The notes under the pieces: model-generated
The model's input: only the letters and a program-made list of their open reading frames with translations
What the model was told of the DNA's origin: nothing
The model's database searches: none
DNA from: Candidatus Hodarchaeota archaeon
Lineage (GTDB): Archaea > Asgardarchaeota > Heimdallarchaeia > Hodarchaeales > Hodarchaeaceae
Direction of reading: 5' to 3'
Length of the DNA: 16,621 bases
Assembly (NCBI GenBank): GCA_016839665.1
Contig: JAEOTU010000073.1
Span: 1 to 16,621, forward strand
Made by a program: the position numbers and the translations under genes
Shown: one piece after another, positions 1 to 7,805 of the stretch
Layout: every line of letters starts with the position of its first letter
How positions within the stretch are numbered: the first letter of the stretch is position 1

Positions 1-149
1 CCGACTGGTAATCCTCTTTCTATTCGTTTGATAAAATTACGTTTATTCCGTAAACTTGGTGTGAGACCTTTTCTAGGTCGCGCTTCAACACGGGGTGTCT
101 GATTTCTAACTTTTCCAGCTTTTGTAAGACTTCCATGACTACCTGCCAT
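1..149 (-). CDS. rps30e: Ribosomal protein eS30 (S30e), 3' part cut off by window edge
   Basis: This is a small-subunit ribosomal protein of Archaea and Eukarya. Reading the minus strand from the ATG at 147-149 gives 49 codons with no stop up to the window edge. The start reads MAGSHGSLTKAGKVRNQTP, which is the signature of the eS30 family (SHGSLxxAGKVRxQTP), followed by an Arg/Lys-rich segment with NKRNFIKR. Only the last few residues can be missing, since archaeal eS30 is about 50-60 residues. It lies 92 bp downstream of the YkgJ-type gene on the same strand. An AT-rich TATA-like element (minus-strand AATATTTATTG, 194-204) lies upstream and may give it its own promoter. The family is absent from Bacteria, so this gene is the main evidence that the window is archaeal. 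I recognised it by motif and have not run a search. Confidence 0.92.
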   Translation of the reverse strand, partial: MAGSHGSLTKAGKVRNQTPRVEARPRKGLTPSLRNKRNFIKRIERGLPV

Positions 150-241
150 AATTGATCACTTATATGATATTTTCCTTCTAATTTAAGGTTTTTCAATAAA
201 TATTCTTAATCTTTTGCCCGAGAAGACAAATCTAGATTGCT

Positions 242-1204
242 TCAAGGCTTGCTGATTTCTTGTTGAGAAATTTCTCCTGATAAAACCTCTCGTACTTGTG
301 CTGAAAATTTTCGAATTGGATCAATTTGGGTTTTTTGCTCAATGTGAGTCCAAAATGAAGGCATTACAGCCGATGCAAGGAATGATCCTAGTTGTTGAAG
401 AATACGTTCCCGAATGAAAGGGTTATGTCTTTGATTGAGAAGAGATATCCCATGAGATGTGATCAACTGAGCAGCAATGTAAAATAATAACTTAGACGTT
501 GAAAAGTTAATCTGCAATCCAATAGGACTCCAACACAACCAATGAATAACAGCGTTTATAGTATTCTTTAGATCCTCCTGGTGACGCAACTGATTTGAGT
601 CGGATATTAAAGGATGTAAAATATTTGAGTGACTATCCAAATTGATTGAATCTGCTATTCTAGTTATTAAATCAACTTCCTTATTATTCTCGAAGAATTC
701 AATCTCCTGTTGTATTCTTTCATGAGATACTCCTGAATAAGGATTTTCTCCATCAATTTGATCTCCCCAATAACTTTTGAAGCGATTCTGAGCCTTGCTT
801 AACAAATCATTCAATTTTTGATCTGAAATTTGGTGATTAGAGCTAGCTATCCATTGAAAACCATTCCCACGGCAAGGATAGATCCAGCATAAGGTTAACT
901 CCGGGTTGATTTTCCAGAAAATTAAGGGAAAAGTTTGACAAATCAGTGGTTTATCATGTGAATCGTGAAGTATACATAATCCTCTTGATGTGAGAAAAGG
1001 ACAACAATCACCTCGGATCAACCGATCTCCTGTGTTTTTAGATTGTATGAAAAAAGATACAGATGGATGATTCTGATGAAGAGTATCTCTTTCATTAGGG
1101 AAAAGTGGTAGGTCATATTCTGTAGAGCAGCATTTAAATTGACAATCAGAGCAATTATAGCCAGTTTGACTTGAAAAGCCTCTAATCATTCTTTTAGTCT
1201 CCAT
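242..1204 (-). CDS. YkgJ-family cysteine-cluster protein
   Basis: The 320-residue product has an N-terminal cysteine cluster of the YkgJ/CxxCxxCC type: Cys18, 21, 25, 26, then Cys67-68, Cys77, Cys89, and Cys106 and 111. The segment from Gly76 to Leu94 (GLCILHDSHDKPLICQTFPL) matches the family pattern G-x-C-x-[IL]-[YH]-x(4)-[RK]-P-x-x-C-x-x-[FY]-P. These cysteines are thought to bind zinc or an Fe-S cluster; the biochemical role of the family is not settled. The C-terminal 200 residues are helical-looking, without cysteines in the usual spacing, and I do not recognise them. There is no signal peptide or membrane segment. The ATG at 1202-1204 is divergent from the BMC operon across about 150 bp. 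It is followed on the same strand by eS30. Confidence 0.8.
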   Translation of the reverse strand: METKRMIRGFSSQTGYNCSDCQFKCCSTEYDLPLFPNERDTLHQNHPSVSFFIQSKNTGDRLIRGDCCPFLTSRGLCILHDSHDKPLICQTFPLIFWKINPELTLCWIYPCRGNGFQWIASSNHQISDQKLNDLLSKAQNRFKSYWGDQIDGENPYSGVSHERIQQEIEFFENNKEVDLITRIADSINLDSHSNILHPLISDSNQLRHQEDLKNTINAVIHWLCWSPIGLQINFSTSKLLFYIAAQLITSHGISLLNQRHNPFIRERILQQLGSFLASAVMPSFWTHIEQKTQIDPIRKFSAQVREVLSGEISQQEISKP

Positions 1205-1296
1205 ACTAGTAGCAATTTCAAAGAATTAGAATGGGAAATATAGAAATAATTAATATTATGATAAAATGTTGATTTGATATTGCTAAGAAAGATATG

Positions 1297-1306
1297 TTAT
1301 TTAAGA
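1297..1306 (+). promoter_or_regulatory. Candidate archaeal TATA box for the BMC operon
   Basis: The sequence TTATTTAAGA lies about 50 bp upstream of the citrate synthase–PduL start, in the only sizeable non-coding gap before the operon. It fits the loose archaeal TATA consensus (TTTAWA core). Transcription would start about 25 bp downstream, leaving a leader of roughly 20-30 nt. The whole gap is AT-rich, so similar strings occur by chance, and no BRE was clearly seen. Confidence 0.3.
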
Positions 1307-1353
1307 ATTCATTAATATCACAATAATCTATGTAAGATAAAATTGGTTTGGAA

Positions 1354-3207
1354 ATGGTTGGAGATCAGACTACCAAGGATATTGGACTACGGGGGATTGA
1401 AGTAGCCGATACTAATATCTGTCTTATTAAAGGGGAAGAGGGGAGATTATATTACAGAGGTTATGATATAAACGATTTAGCAAGGAGTTCATCATTTGAA
1501 GAGGTTGTCTATCTCCTCATTTATGGGAGTTTACCAACCAATGATGGTCTAAGAGAGTTTTCATCTTCTTTGGTGTCAAACCGAGCGATTCCTCAAGAAA
1601 TTATAGATCATATTCAAAGAGCTCCCAAAACAACTTCCCCAATGTGTGTTCTTCAGTCTACTCTCGCCCTTCTGTCAAATTTTGATCCTGAACTTACTGA
1701 TGAATCTAGAGATGCAAATCGTAGAAAAACAATTCGAATTATAGCAAAATTACCGACTATCGTGGCCGCTTGGGAGAGAACCAGAAATAATCAAGCACCA
1801 GTAGCTCCAAAAAAAGATCTCACTCATGCAGCAAATTTCTTGTATATGCTCAAAGGAAAAGAACCCACGCGTGAATTAGCAAAATGTTTTGATATCGTTC
1901 TTCTTCTTCATGCTGAACATTCTTTTAACGCCTCAACTTTCACAGCAAGAGTCATCGCTTCTACTGGAGCTACGATTTATTCTTCAATTTCAGGGGCGAT
2001 TGGTTCTCTATCGGGTGTATTACATGGAGGAGCAAATCCCTATGTTATGAAAAATCTTATGGAAATAGGTGAGGTGGAGAATGTTGAAAGCTGGGTAAAA
2101 TCCCAATTTGATCAAGGTAAACGAATAATGGGTATGGGTCACGCGATCTATAAAACCATGGATCCAAGAGCTATCATTCTAAAGCAGATGGCAGAGCGAT
2201 TAATTAAAGAAGGATCAGATAGTGCTGAAAAATTCATTAACATTACTAACAAAATGGTAGAAGTCACACAAGAGGAATTCATGAAGCGGAAGGGACGTTT
2301 AATCTACCCAAATGTAGACCTTTATAGTGCATCAGTCTATTCAGCAATAGGGATACCTGTAGAGGCGTTTACACCGATTTTTACAGTCTCAAGAGTAGCG
2401 GGTTGGGCAGCCCATGTTTTAGAGGAGAAATTTCCTGAAACTTCTGAAATTAAACCTGTCATCTATCGTCCGTCTGCTGATTATATCGGAAGGTACTGTG
2501 GTCCTTTAGGATGTGAGTACATTCCAATTGAGAAAAGAAAATCTCAATCGAGTGATGTGGATCTAGCAAAACGATTAATAAACGAGGAAATTCAAAAAGA
2601 CCAAGATTTGTTGATTCCAGTCGCCCTTTCCGCACGCCATATTCATATGAATTCAAAGGATTTTCACAAATTATTCGGAATGAGTCATGAGTTACATCCT
2701 TTACATTCTCTTACTCAACCAAAAGAATTTGCATGTGAAGAAACAGTTGACTTGATTGGCCCAAAAAGAGCTCTATATGGAGTAAGAATAGTAGGACCTT
2801 TGAGAGAACACACACAAGTTGAGATCTCTCGTAGTGATGGCCACGTATTAGGAATAAATCCTCCAGTTCGACAATCAGGGGATATTGGTGGTACTCTCGG
2901 TATTCACATAATGGGACCGAAGGGAGCAATTAAGATAGAAGAGGGAGTAATATGCGTAGGACGCCATATTCATATGAATCCTGAAGACGCAAACAAATTT
3001 GGAGTCTCTGATACACAGCTGGTTGCGGTTAGTTTTCCTGGAACGCGAGCAGGAGTCTTAGATGAGGTTATGGTTAGAGTGGATCCTGATTTTGCCCTTG
3101 AGCTTCATTTGGATCTGGATGAAGGAAACGCTTTATTCTTAAAAGATGGTGATATGGGTCACCTGCTATCAGATTTTGATCACAAAACTTTCTCACCATT
3201 TCGGTGA
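1354..3207 (+). CDS. Citrate synthase–PduL (phosphotransacylase) fusion protein
   Basis: Two complete enzymes share one 617-residue polypeptide. Residues 10-395 form a citrate synthase: RLYYRGYDINDLA near 33, AEHSFNAST around His189, catalytic His224 in LHGGAN, catalytic His263 in MGMGHAIY, and catalytic Asp322 in NVDLYSAS. A late RPS triplet (372-374) stands where many homologues have RPR. A roughly 20-residue helical linker (400-418) leads to a PduL-type phosphate acyltransferase (419-605). That domain has both zinc-binding HxH motifs (ARHIHM, 429/431; GRHIHM, 538/540), the Glu pair in FACEETVDL, and the active-site Arg506 in NPPVRQSGD. PduL converts acyl-CoA and phosphate to acyl-phosphate and CoA; citrate synthase condenses acetyl-CoA with oxaloacetate and also frees CoA. 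Methylcitrate synthase activity is possible. The ATG at 1354 is preferred over an in-frame TTG at 1348. It is the first gene of the operon, and its stop lies just before the BMC-H start. Confidence 0.93.
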   Translation: MVGDQTTKDIGLRGIEVADTNICLIKGEEGRLYYRGYDINDLARSSSFEEVVYLLIYGSLPTNDGLREFSSSLVSNRAIPQEIIDHIQRAPKTTSPMCVLQSTLALLSNFDPELTDESRDANRRKTIRIIAKLPTIVAAWERTRNNQAPVAPKKDLTHAANFLYMLKGKEPTRELAKCFDIVLLLHAEHSFNASTFTARVIASTGATIYSSISGAIGSLSGVLHGGANPYVMKNLMEIGEVENVESWVKSQFDQGKRIMGMGHAIYKTMDPRAIILKQMAERLIKEGSDSAEKFINITNKMVEVTQEEFMKRKGRLIYPNVDLYSASVYSAIGIPVEAFTPIFTVSRVAGWAAHVLEEKFPETSEIKPVIYRPSADYIGRYCGPLGCEYIPIEKRKSQSSDVDLAKRLINEEIQKDQDLLIPVALSARHIHMNSKDFHKLFGMSHELHPLHSLTQPKEFACEETVDLIGPKRALYGVRIVGPLREHTQVEISRSDGHVLGINPPVRQSGDIGGTLGIHIMGPKGAIKIEEGVICVGRHIHMNPEDANKFGVSDTQLVAVSFPGTRAGVLDEVMVRVDPDFALELHLDLDEGNALFLKDGDMGHLLSDFDHKTFSPFR

Positions 3208-3212
3208 AATGT

Positions 3213-3524
3213 ATGGCTGCTCTTGGTTTTATTGAAGCTTATGGAAGAGTTTGTGCAATTGAAGCAGCAGATGTTGCATTAAAAGCTGCTGATGTCAATC
3301 TGATTTTCATAAAAAAAATCTCGGGTGGTTTGGTAACTGTGGTAATAGAGGGAGAATTGGCTGCAGTACATTCTGCTATTGAGGCGGCAAAAATTAGAGC
3401 TAGAATGCTATGTCGAATTGTTAACACAAATATTATTCCTGGACCTGCTGATGAAACGTTAGCAACAATTGACGAAATAAGAAGAATCCGAAAAAAAGGT
3501 TCTAGAAATAGGAAGAACAAGTAA
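3213..3524 (+). CDS. BMC-H hexameric shell protein (first copy, basic C-terminal tail)
   Basis: This single-domain Pfam00936 shell protein (103 residues) should form hexagonal tiles of the BMC shell. It starts MAALGFIEAYGR, like the family's typical M-x-x-ALGxIExxG, followed by AIEAADVALKAADVNL with the conserved lysine at the hexamer interface. The pore loop is ISGG (residues 36-39) rather than the common GGG, and VTVVIEGELAAVHSAIEAA follows. The last 15 or so residues (RIRRIRKKGSRNRKNK region) are strongly basic, beyond the core fold. The ATG at 3213 is chosen because GGTGA lies at 3203-3207 with a 5-nt spacer. An in-frame GTG at 3204 would overlap the upstream stop and add MKC. It sits between the citrate synthase–PduL fusion and the flavoprotein-like gene. 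Confidence 0.93.
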   Translation: MAALGFIEAYGRVCAIEAADVALKAADVNLIFIKKISGGLVTVVIEGELAAVHSAIEAAKIRARMLCRIVNTNIIPGPADETLATIDEIRRIRKKGSRNRKNK

Positions 3525-3543
3525 TCAGGAAGATAATGGGTAA

Positions 3544-4272
3544 ATGGATAAAAAACAATTGTCAGATCTTATTACTCGAGAAGTTGATAAAACAATAGAG
3601 GCTGATTTCTCCAAAATTGATTCCACCTCTTTTAAAGTCCTAGGAATAATGACACATATGGGTAAGGGTCTTGAACAGCTGTGTAACCACCTCATTCAGC
3701 TATCCCGAGAAGGACTTCCAGTTCTAGTTTGGACGCATGAACTAATCGATAATATCATTCAAATAAAATCACAAAGTAATTCTATTCCTACAATGAAAGT
3801 GGAACTAAGGAATGATGGAAACTTTTGTTTTCCAAACTTTAGGGGATTAAAATATATCATTTTTGGTGCATTTAGTTTCGAAATAGCAGATAAAATTATC
3901 CAATTGCAGGATGAAGATCCAATTGTAAATATATTGATGCAAGGTCTCCTGCTAAATCTTCCTGTATATATTTTAACTCCTATTCCACTGACAGATTTAA
4001 TATTTGAATATAGACCAACCAGTAGAATAAACCAAGAGTTACGAAAGAGACTATCCCTTCTTACCGAGATGGGTTTTGGTCTACTTGACGAAAAAGATCT
4101 GGAAGATAGATTCACAAAACAAATCCCTAGTACCCCTGATCTTATAACAGAATCATATATTGAAGAACTAAGAGGGAAAGTCAGAGAATTAAGGTTGCCA
4201 CGAAAAGCTATTGTCACTCCCCTAGCTCAAGAAAAAGCAGGAGAATTAAAAATTCGAATTGTCAGAATATAA
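3544..4272 (+). CDS. Flavoprotein-like BMC-associated protein with N-terminal encapsulation-peptide-like helix
   Basis: The function of this 242-residue protein is not firmly known. The centre (about residues 30-180) aligns by eye with the flavoprotein domain at the N-terminus of the DeoC fusion in this operon. YIIFGAFSFEIADKI corresponds to [15 protein letters not shown], the following GLLLNLPVYILTP to [13 protein letters not shown], and LLTEMGFGLLDEKDL to [15 protein letters not shown]. The fold is therefore probably Rossmann-like (Pfam Flavoprotein type), but the Asn and Thr of the usual SLNTAAK motif are replaced (SFEIADK), so flavin binding is doubtful. Residues 1-18 (MDKKQLSDLITREVDKTI) are an amphipathic helix of encapsulation-peptide type. 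The C-terminus has a short KAIVTPLAQEKA motif that resembles ends of other BMC accessory proteins. It is flanked by two shell genes, so a lumen or shell-associated role is likely. Confidence 0.6.
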   Translation: MDKKQLSDLITREVDKTIEADFSKIDSTSFKVLGIMTHMGKGLEQLCNHLIQLSREGLPVLVWTHELIDNIIQIKSQSNSIPTMKVELRNDGNFCFPNFRGLKYIIFGAFSFEIADKIIQLQDEDPIVNILMQGLLLNLPVYILTPIPLTDLIFEYRPTSRINQELRKRLSLLTEMGFGLLDEKDLEDRFTKQIPSTPDLITESYIEELRGKVRELRLPRKAIVTPLAQEKAGELKIRIVRI

Positions 4273-4284
4273 GGAGAGTAAATC

Positions 4285-4575
4285 ATGAAAGTGTGTAAAG
4301 TTATTGGAAATGTGGTTAGTACAAAAAAAGATGAGAACATTCTAGGCTTCAAACTATTAATCGTTCAACCTGTTGATATGTATGAATTTAAACCTGAAGG
4401 AAATCCATTTGTTGCTGTTGATGCTGTTGGATCTGGCGAAGGAGAGATTGTACTAGTCGTTTCAGGGAGTTCTTCCCGATTAACTGAAATGACGAAAGAT
4501 CGGCCTACAGACGCAACAATTCAAGCAATAATCGATTTTATCAAAATAGATGGAAAACAAACGTATGCAAAATGA
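4285..4575 (+). CDS. BMC-P pentameric vertex protein (EutN/CcmL family), copy 1
   Basis: This 96-residue EutN/CcmL-family protein should form the pentamers that cap the shell vertices. The start MKVCKVIGNVVSTKK matches the family (M-x-x-x-x-V-x-G-x-V-x-x-T-x-K). It is followed by GFKLLIVQPVDM, FVAVDAVGSGEGEIVLVVSGSSSR (the conserved D-x-x-G-x-G-x-x-x-x-V segment), and the C-terminal strand ATIQAIIDFIKID. Length is typical and there are no extensions. A clear Shine–Dalgarno GGAGAG lies just upstream of the ATG, 12 bp after the flavoprotein-like gene. It is the simplest of the three BMC-P paralogues here. Confidence 0.93.
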   Translation: MKVCKVIGNVVSTKKDENILGFKLLIVQPVDMYEFKPEGNPFVAVDAVGSGEGEIVLVVSGSSSRLTEMTKDRPTDATIQAIIDFIKIDGKQTYAK

Positions 4576-4608
4576 AAAAATTTGAAGAAGTGGAATAGAG
4601 GCAATTAA

Positions 4609-6036
4609 ATGACATATAATGAAGAACAGATAGCTAAGATTGTAAATAGGGTAGTTACAAAAATTCGTGCATATCAAGTCTATCCAGGGTTAGAAAACAT
4701 TCCAATGTCAGCTGGAGGAGGTGTGTTTCAAGGAATAGAGGAAGCTATCGATGCAGCTGAAGCTGCTTATTATTCCTTAATGGATCTATCCCTTGAAAAA
4801 AGAAAAGATCTCATTTATTCCATGAGGGAAATGGCAACTAGACACACCCGATATCTAGCAGAGCTAGCTGTTCAAGAGACAGGCTTAGGGCGCTTAGAAG
4901 ATAAAGTAGCAAAGAACCTTTTGTGTGCAAGAAAGACCCCAGGTATTGAAGATTTAATATCCACAACTTGGACGGGGGATAGAGGACTTTCACTGGTTGA
5001 AATGGCTCCTTATGGTGTAATAGGTGCAATAACACCTAGTACCAATCCAACAGCTACAATTATTAATAATGGAATATCAATGGTTGCGGCTGGTAACAGT
5101 GTTGTTTTCAACCCTCATCCTGCGGCGAAAAGAGCATCTAATGAAACTGTTAAATTAATGAATCGTGCAATCATTGAAGCAGGTGGCCCTGAAAATGTAC
5201 TGACTTCAACAATCTCACCATCAATTAAATCTGCTCAAATAATTATGGAACACCCCAAAATACGTTGTCTTGTAGTTACAGGTGGAGGTGCAGTTGTAAA
5301 AGCAGCAATGACATCAGGTAAGAAAACAATTGGTGCAGGTCCAGGTAATCCGCCAGTAATTGTTGATGATACGGCTAATATCAGAAAAGCTGCCCGTGGA
5401 ATAGTCGAAGGGGCAAGTTTTGACAATAATATTGTCTGTCTTGTAGAGAAAGAAGTCTTCGCTTTTGAAAATATTACTGACCGATTGAAAGAAGAGATGA
5501 AGAGATACGGAGCATATGAGGTCGAAGGAAGGCAACTAGATCAGCTGGTCAATCTTGTTTTCAAAGAACCAAATGCTAATCCTCCAAAATTAAATAGAGA
5601 ATATATTGGAAAGGATGCCCGTCTAATTTTAGAACAAATCGGAATAAGGGTTAGTGATGACATTAGATTAATCATTGCTGAAGTACCTGACGATGACCAT
5701 GCATTCGTTGTTACGGAGATGCTTATGCCCATCCTTCCTATAGTACGAGTAAAAACTATTGAAGAGGCTCTTTATAAGGCGAAAAGAGCTGAACATGGAT
5801 TCAAGCATACAGCCATGATGTGGAGTGATAGTTTAGGGAACCTAAGCCTTGTTGCTAGAAATATTGAGACAACCATTTTCGTAAAAAATGCACCATCACT
5901 CGCTGGGGTTGGATTTGGAGGCGAAGGTTTCGCTACTATGACAATAGCAGGCCCTACTGGTGAAGGTCTTACTTCTGCACGTACTTTCACCCGCCAACGA
6001 CGGTGTGTACTAGTCGACGCGTTTAGAATCGTTTAA
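4609..6036 (+). CDS. CoA-acylating aldehyde dehydrogenase (PduP/EutE type)
   Basis: The enzyme oxidises an aldehyde with NAD+ and CoA to acyl-CoA; given DeoC in the operon, acetaldehyde to acetyl-CoA is the likely reaction. Residues 3-20 (YNEEQIAKIVNRVVTKI) are an amphipathic helix typical of the encapsulation peptide of PduP, joined by a short linker to the dehydrogenase body. Visible motifs are PYGVIGAITPSTNPT (134-148), the nucleotide-binding VTGGGAVV, GAGPGNPPV (242-250), and the catalytic cysteine Cys277 in SFDNNIVC. The 475-residue length is normal for PduP/EutE. GAGG at 4598-4601 is a good ribosome-binding site, 7 nt before the ATG. Product acetyl-CoA would feed PduL or citrate synthase in the fusion protein, and NADH would feed the PduS-like protein encoded next. 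Confidence 0.94.
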   Translation: MTYNEEQIAKIVNRVVTKIRAYQVYPGLENIPMSAGGGVFQGIEEAIDAAEAAYYSLMDLSLEKRKDLIYSMREMATRHTRYLAELAVQETGLGRLEDKVAKNLLCARKTPGIEDLISTTWTGDRGLSLVEMAPYGVIGAITPSTNPTATIINNGISMVAAGNSVVFNPHPAAKRASNETVKLMNRAIIEAGGPENVLTSTISPSIKSAQIIMEHPKIRCLVVTGGGAVVKAAMTSGKKTIGAGPGNPPVIVDDTANIRKAARGIVEGASFDNNIVCLVEKEVFAFENITDRLKEEMKRYGAYEVEGRQLDQLVNLVFKEPNANPPKLNREYIGKDARLILEQIGIRVSDDIRLIIAEVPDDDHAFVVTEMLMPILPIVRVKTIEEALYKAKRAEHGFKHTAMMWSDSLGNLSLVARNIETTIFVKNAPSLAGVGFGGEGFATMTIAGPTGEGLTSARTFTRQRRCVLVDAFRIV

Positions 6037-6062
6037 ACATAGGATAAAAGAAGGAAGAATAA

Positions 6063-7394
6063 TTGACCGTTGATCTTGCTGAGATTGTGAGGAACGCTGG
6101 CGTTATTGGAGCTGGTGGAGCAGGATTTCCGACCCACGTTAAACTTTCTGCAAAAGTTGAAACATACATCGCTAATGGTGCAGAATGTGAACCTCTAGTA
6201 CACGTAGATCAGCATTTAATGGCATTATATCCAGAAAAAGTTGTTAAGGGATTACAGCTAGGAATGGAAGCAACGGGGGCAACACGGGGGATTATAGCAC
6301 TAAAAAGAAAATATACCACATCTATAAACGCGCTTAGAAAGGCAATTAAAAGCGATAAACGGTTAGAAATATTTCTTCTTGATGATTATTACCCAACAGG
6401 GGATGAATTTGTACTTGTTTATGAGACACTTCATAAATTTGTTCCAGAAGGAGGGATTCCGCTCGATATTGGGGTTGTGGTAAATAATGTTGGAACTCTG
6501 ATAAATCTCGTTAATGCATTCGAGGGAAGACCCGTAATTTCACGACATGTGACTGTATCTGGAGCTGTGAAAAAACCTCAAACCATAGAGTTCCCCATTG
6601 GTACATCAGTTAAAACTGCTATTCTAGCAGCTGGAGGATCTACGGAAAATCCCTATAAAGTCATATTGGGTGGACCAATGATGGGTGAGGTAGTTAAAGA
6701 CCTTGAAGAATCCATCACAAAGACTACATCTAGCCTCATCGTCCTACCTGAAGATCATTATTTGATTAATATGAAGCAACAAAGAATGTCATCAAAGGTT
6801 GTTGTTTCAAAAGCGGCGTGTATAAGGTGTCAGCTATGTACAGAGGTTTGTCCTCGTTTCCTACTCGGACATGATCTATACCCTGACAAAATAATGAGGG
6901 CTATTGCATTTGGTGGAATGGAAAATAGTGATCATTTAACCAGTGCTTTCCTATGTGTATTTTGTGGTGCGTGTACTTTCTATGGTTGTCCTATGGGTCT
7001 CGACCCATGTAAAATAAATTATGAACTTCGTAATCACTTCATTATTGAGGGATTAAAGAACCCTCACAAGCGAAGAAAGCTAAAAGTCCATCAAGAAAGA
7101 GAATTACGGAAACTACCCATGAAAAGACTCGTTTCTCGATTGGATTTAACAGAGTATGAACATCCTGCTCCAATTAGTTCACACTCTCTTAATATAGAAC
7201 ATGTTAAAATCCCTTTAAATCAACATATTGGTGCTCCTGCAATCCCAATTGTGGTAATAGGAGATCAAGTATCAAAGGGTGATCTTATTGGAAAAATTCC
7301 TGACGGATCACTTGGAGCAACAGTTCACGCGAGTATTAGCGGGACTATTAAAAAAATACATAAAGAAATCGTTATAGAAACTAAAAAAAATTAA
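6063..7394 (+). CDS. pduS: PduS/RnfC-like NADH-oxidising Fe-S flavoprotein
   Basis: The 443-residue protein belongs to the PduS/RnfC family of electron-transfer proteins. GAGGAGFPTHVK (16-27) is the conserved nucleotide/FMN-binding start. GTLINLVNAFEGRPVISRHVTVSG (144-167 region) is typical of RnfC. Two [4Fe-4S] ferredoxin motifs follow: Cys253/256/259 with Cys263, and Cys298/301/304 with Cys309, the latter running into CPMGLDP. The C-terminal part has a barrel-sandwich hybrid segment (HIGAPAIP, GDQVSKGDLIG, HASISGTI) as in PduS. Translation starts at TTG (6063), with GGAAG a few bases upstream. In Pdu compartments PduS works with the Fe-S shell protein PduT; the operon encodes a BMC-T with the matching cysteine two genes downstream. 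It probably passes electrons from lumen NADH outward; the final acceptor is not encoded here. Confidence 0.9.
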   Translation: MTVDLAEIVRNAGVIGAGGAGFPTHVKLSAKVETYIANGAECEPLVHVDQHLMALYPEKVVKGLQLGMEATGATRGIIALKRKYTTSINALRKAIKSDKRLEIFLLDDYYPTGDEFVLVYETLHKFVPEGGIPLDIGVVVNNVGTLINLVNAFEGRPVISRHVTVSGAVKKPQTIEFPIGTSVKTAILAAGGSTENPYKVILGGPMMGEVVKDLEESITKTTSSLIVLPEDHYLINMKQQRMSSKVVVSKAACIRCQLCTEVCPRFLLGHDLYPDKIMRAIAFGGMENSDHLTSAFLCVFCGACTFYGCPMGLDPCKINYELRNHFIIEGLKNPHKRRKLKVHQERELRKLPMKRLVSRLDLTEYEHPAPISSHSLNIEHVKIPLNQHIGAPAIPIVVIGDQVSKGDLIGKIPDGSLGATVHASISGTIKKIHKEIVIETKKN

Positions 7395-7419
7395 TAGAAA
7401 CATAATATGGTGAATAAAA

Positions 7420-7698
7420 ATGGCTAAAGAAGCATTAGGTCTTATAGAAACCAGAGGTCTCGTTGCATCCATTGAAGCAGCTGATGCAATGGTGAAAGCA
7501 GCAAATGTAAACTTGCTTGGAAAAGAAGTCATTGGTGGCGGTTACGTTACTGTAATGGTACGTGGTGATGTGGGTGCAGTAAAAGCTTCTGTAGAAGCTG
7601 GAGCTGTAGCTGCTCGTAAAGTCGGAGAATTAACATCCGCTCACGTGATTCCTCGCCCCCACGATGAAGTTGAATCTATCCTGCCGAAAAAGGCTTGA
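7420..7698 (+). CDS. BMC-H hexameric shell protein (second copy)
   Basis: This canonical 92-residue Pfam00936 shell protein is probably the major facet tile. It begins [22 protein letters not shown], contains [13 protein letters not shown] with the conserved interface lysine, the glycine-rich pore loop IGGGY (38-42), and [16 protein letters not shown]. The C-terminus [17 protein letters not shown] is the standard family ending. GGTGA at 7409-7413 is a good ribosome-binding site, 6 nt from the ATG. Compared with the first BMC-H it has the usual GGG pore and lacks the basic tail. Confidence 0.96.
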   Translation: MAKEALGLIETRGLVASIEAADAMVKAANVNLLGKEVIGGGYVTVMVRGDVGAVKASVEAGAVAARKVGELTSAHVIPRPHDEVESILPKKA

Positions 7699-7747
7699 TG
7701 AATGAAGTGAGTGTTATTTGCTTCTGCGTCTAGCTGAAACATTTCAA

Positions 7748-7765
7748 CTTTCTTTACCAAGAAAG
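7748..7765 (+). promoter_or_regulatory. Small hairpin in the operon's largest internal gap
   Basis: CTTTCTT, loop TACC, AAGAAAG forms a perfect 7-bp stem with a 4-nt loop. It lies in the 107-bp gap between the second BMC-H and BMC-T; every other gap in the operon is 33 bp or less. It could be a processing or stability element that sets different shell-protein levels, or part of an internal promoter region. The stem is AT-rich and weak, so chance is possible. Confidence 0.35.
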
Positions 7766-7805
7766 AGGCAGACTGTACATTTATCCTCCTCCCTAGGTTA
7801 CAATA

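Noticed and set aside
3239..4217. Minus-strand open frames opposite the BMC-H and flavoprotein-like genes
   Set aside because: They are shadows of strongly supported plus-strand genes, with no recognisable domains.
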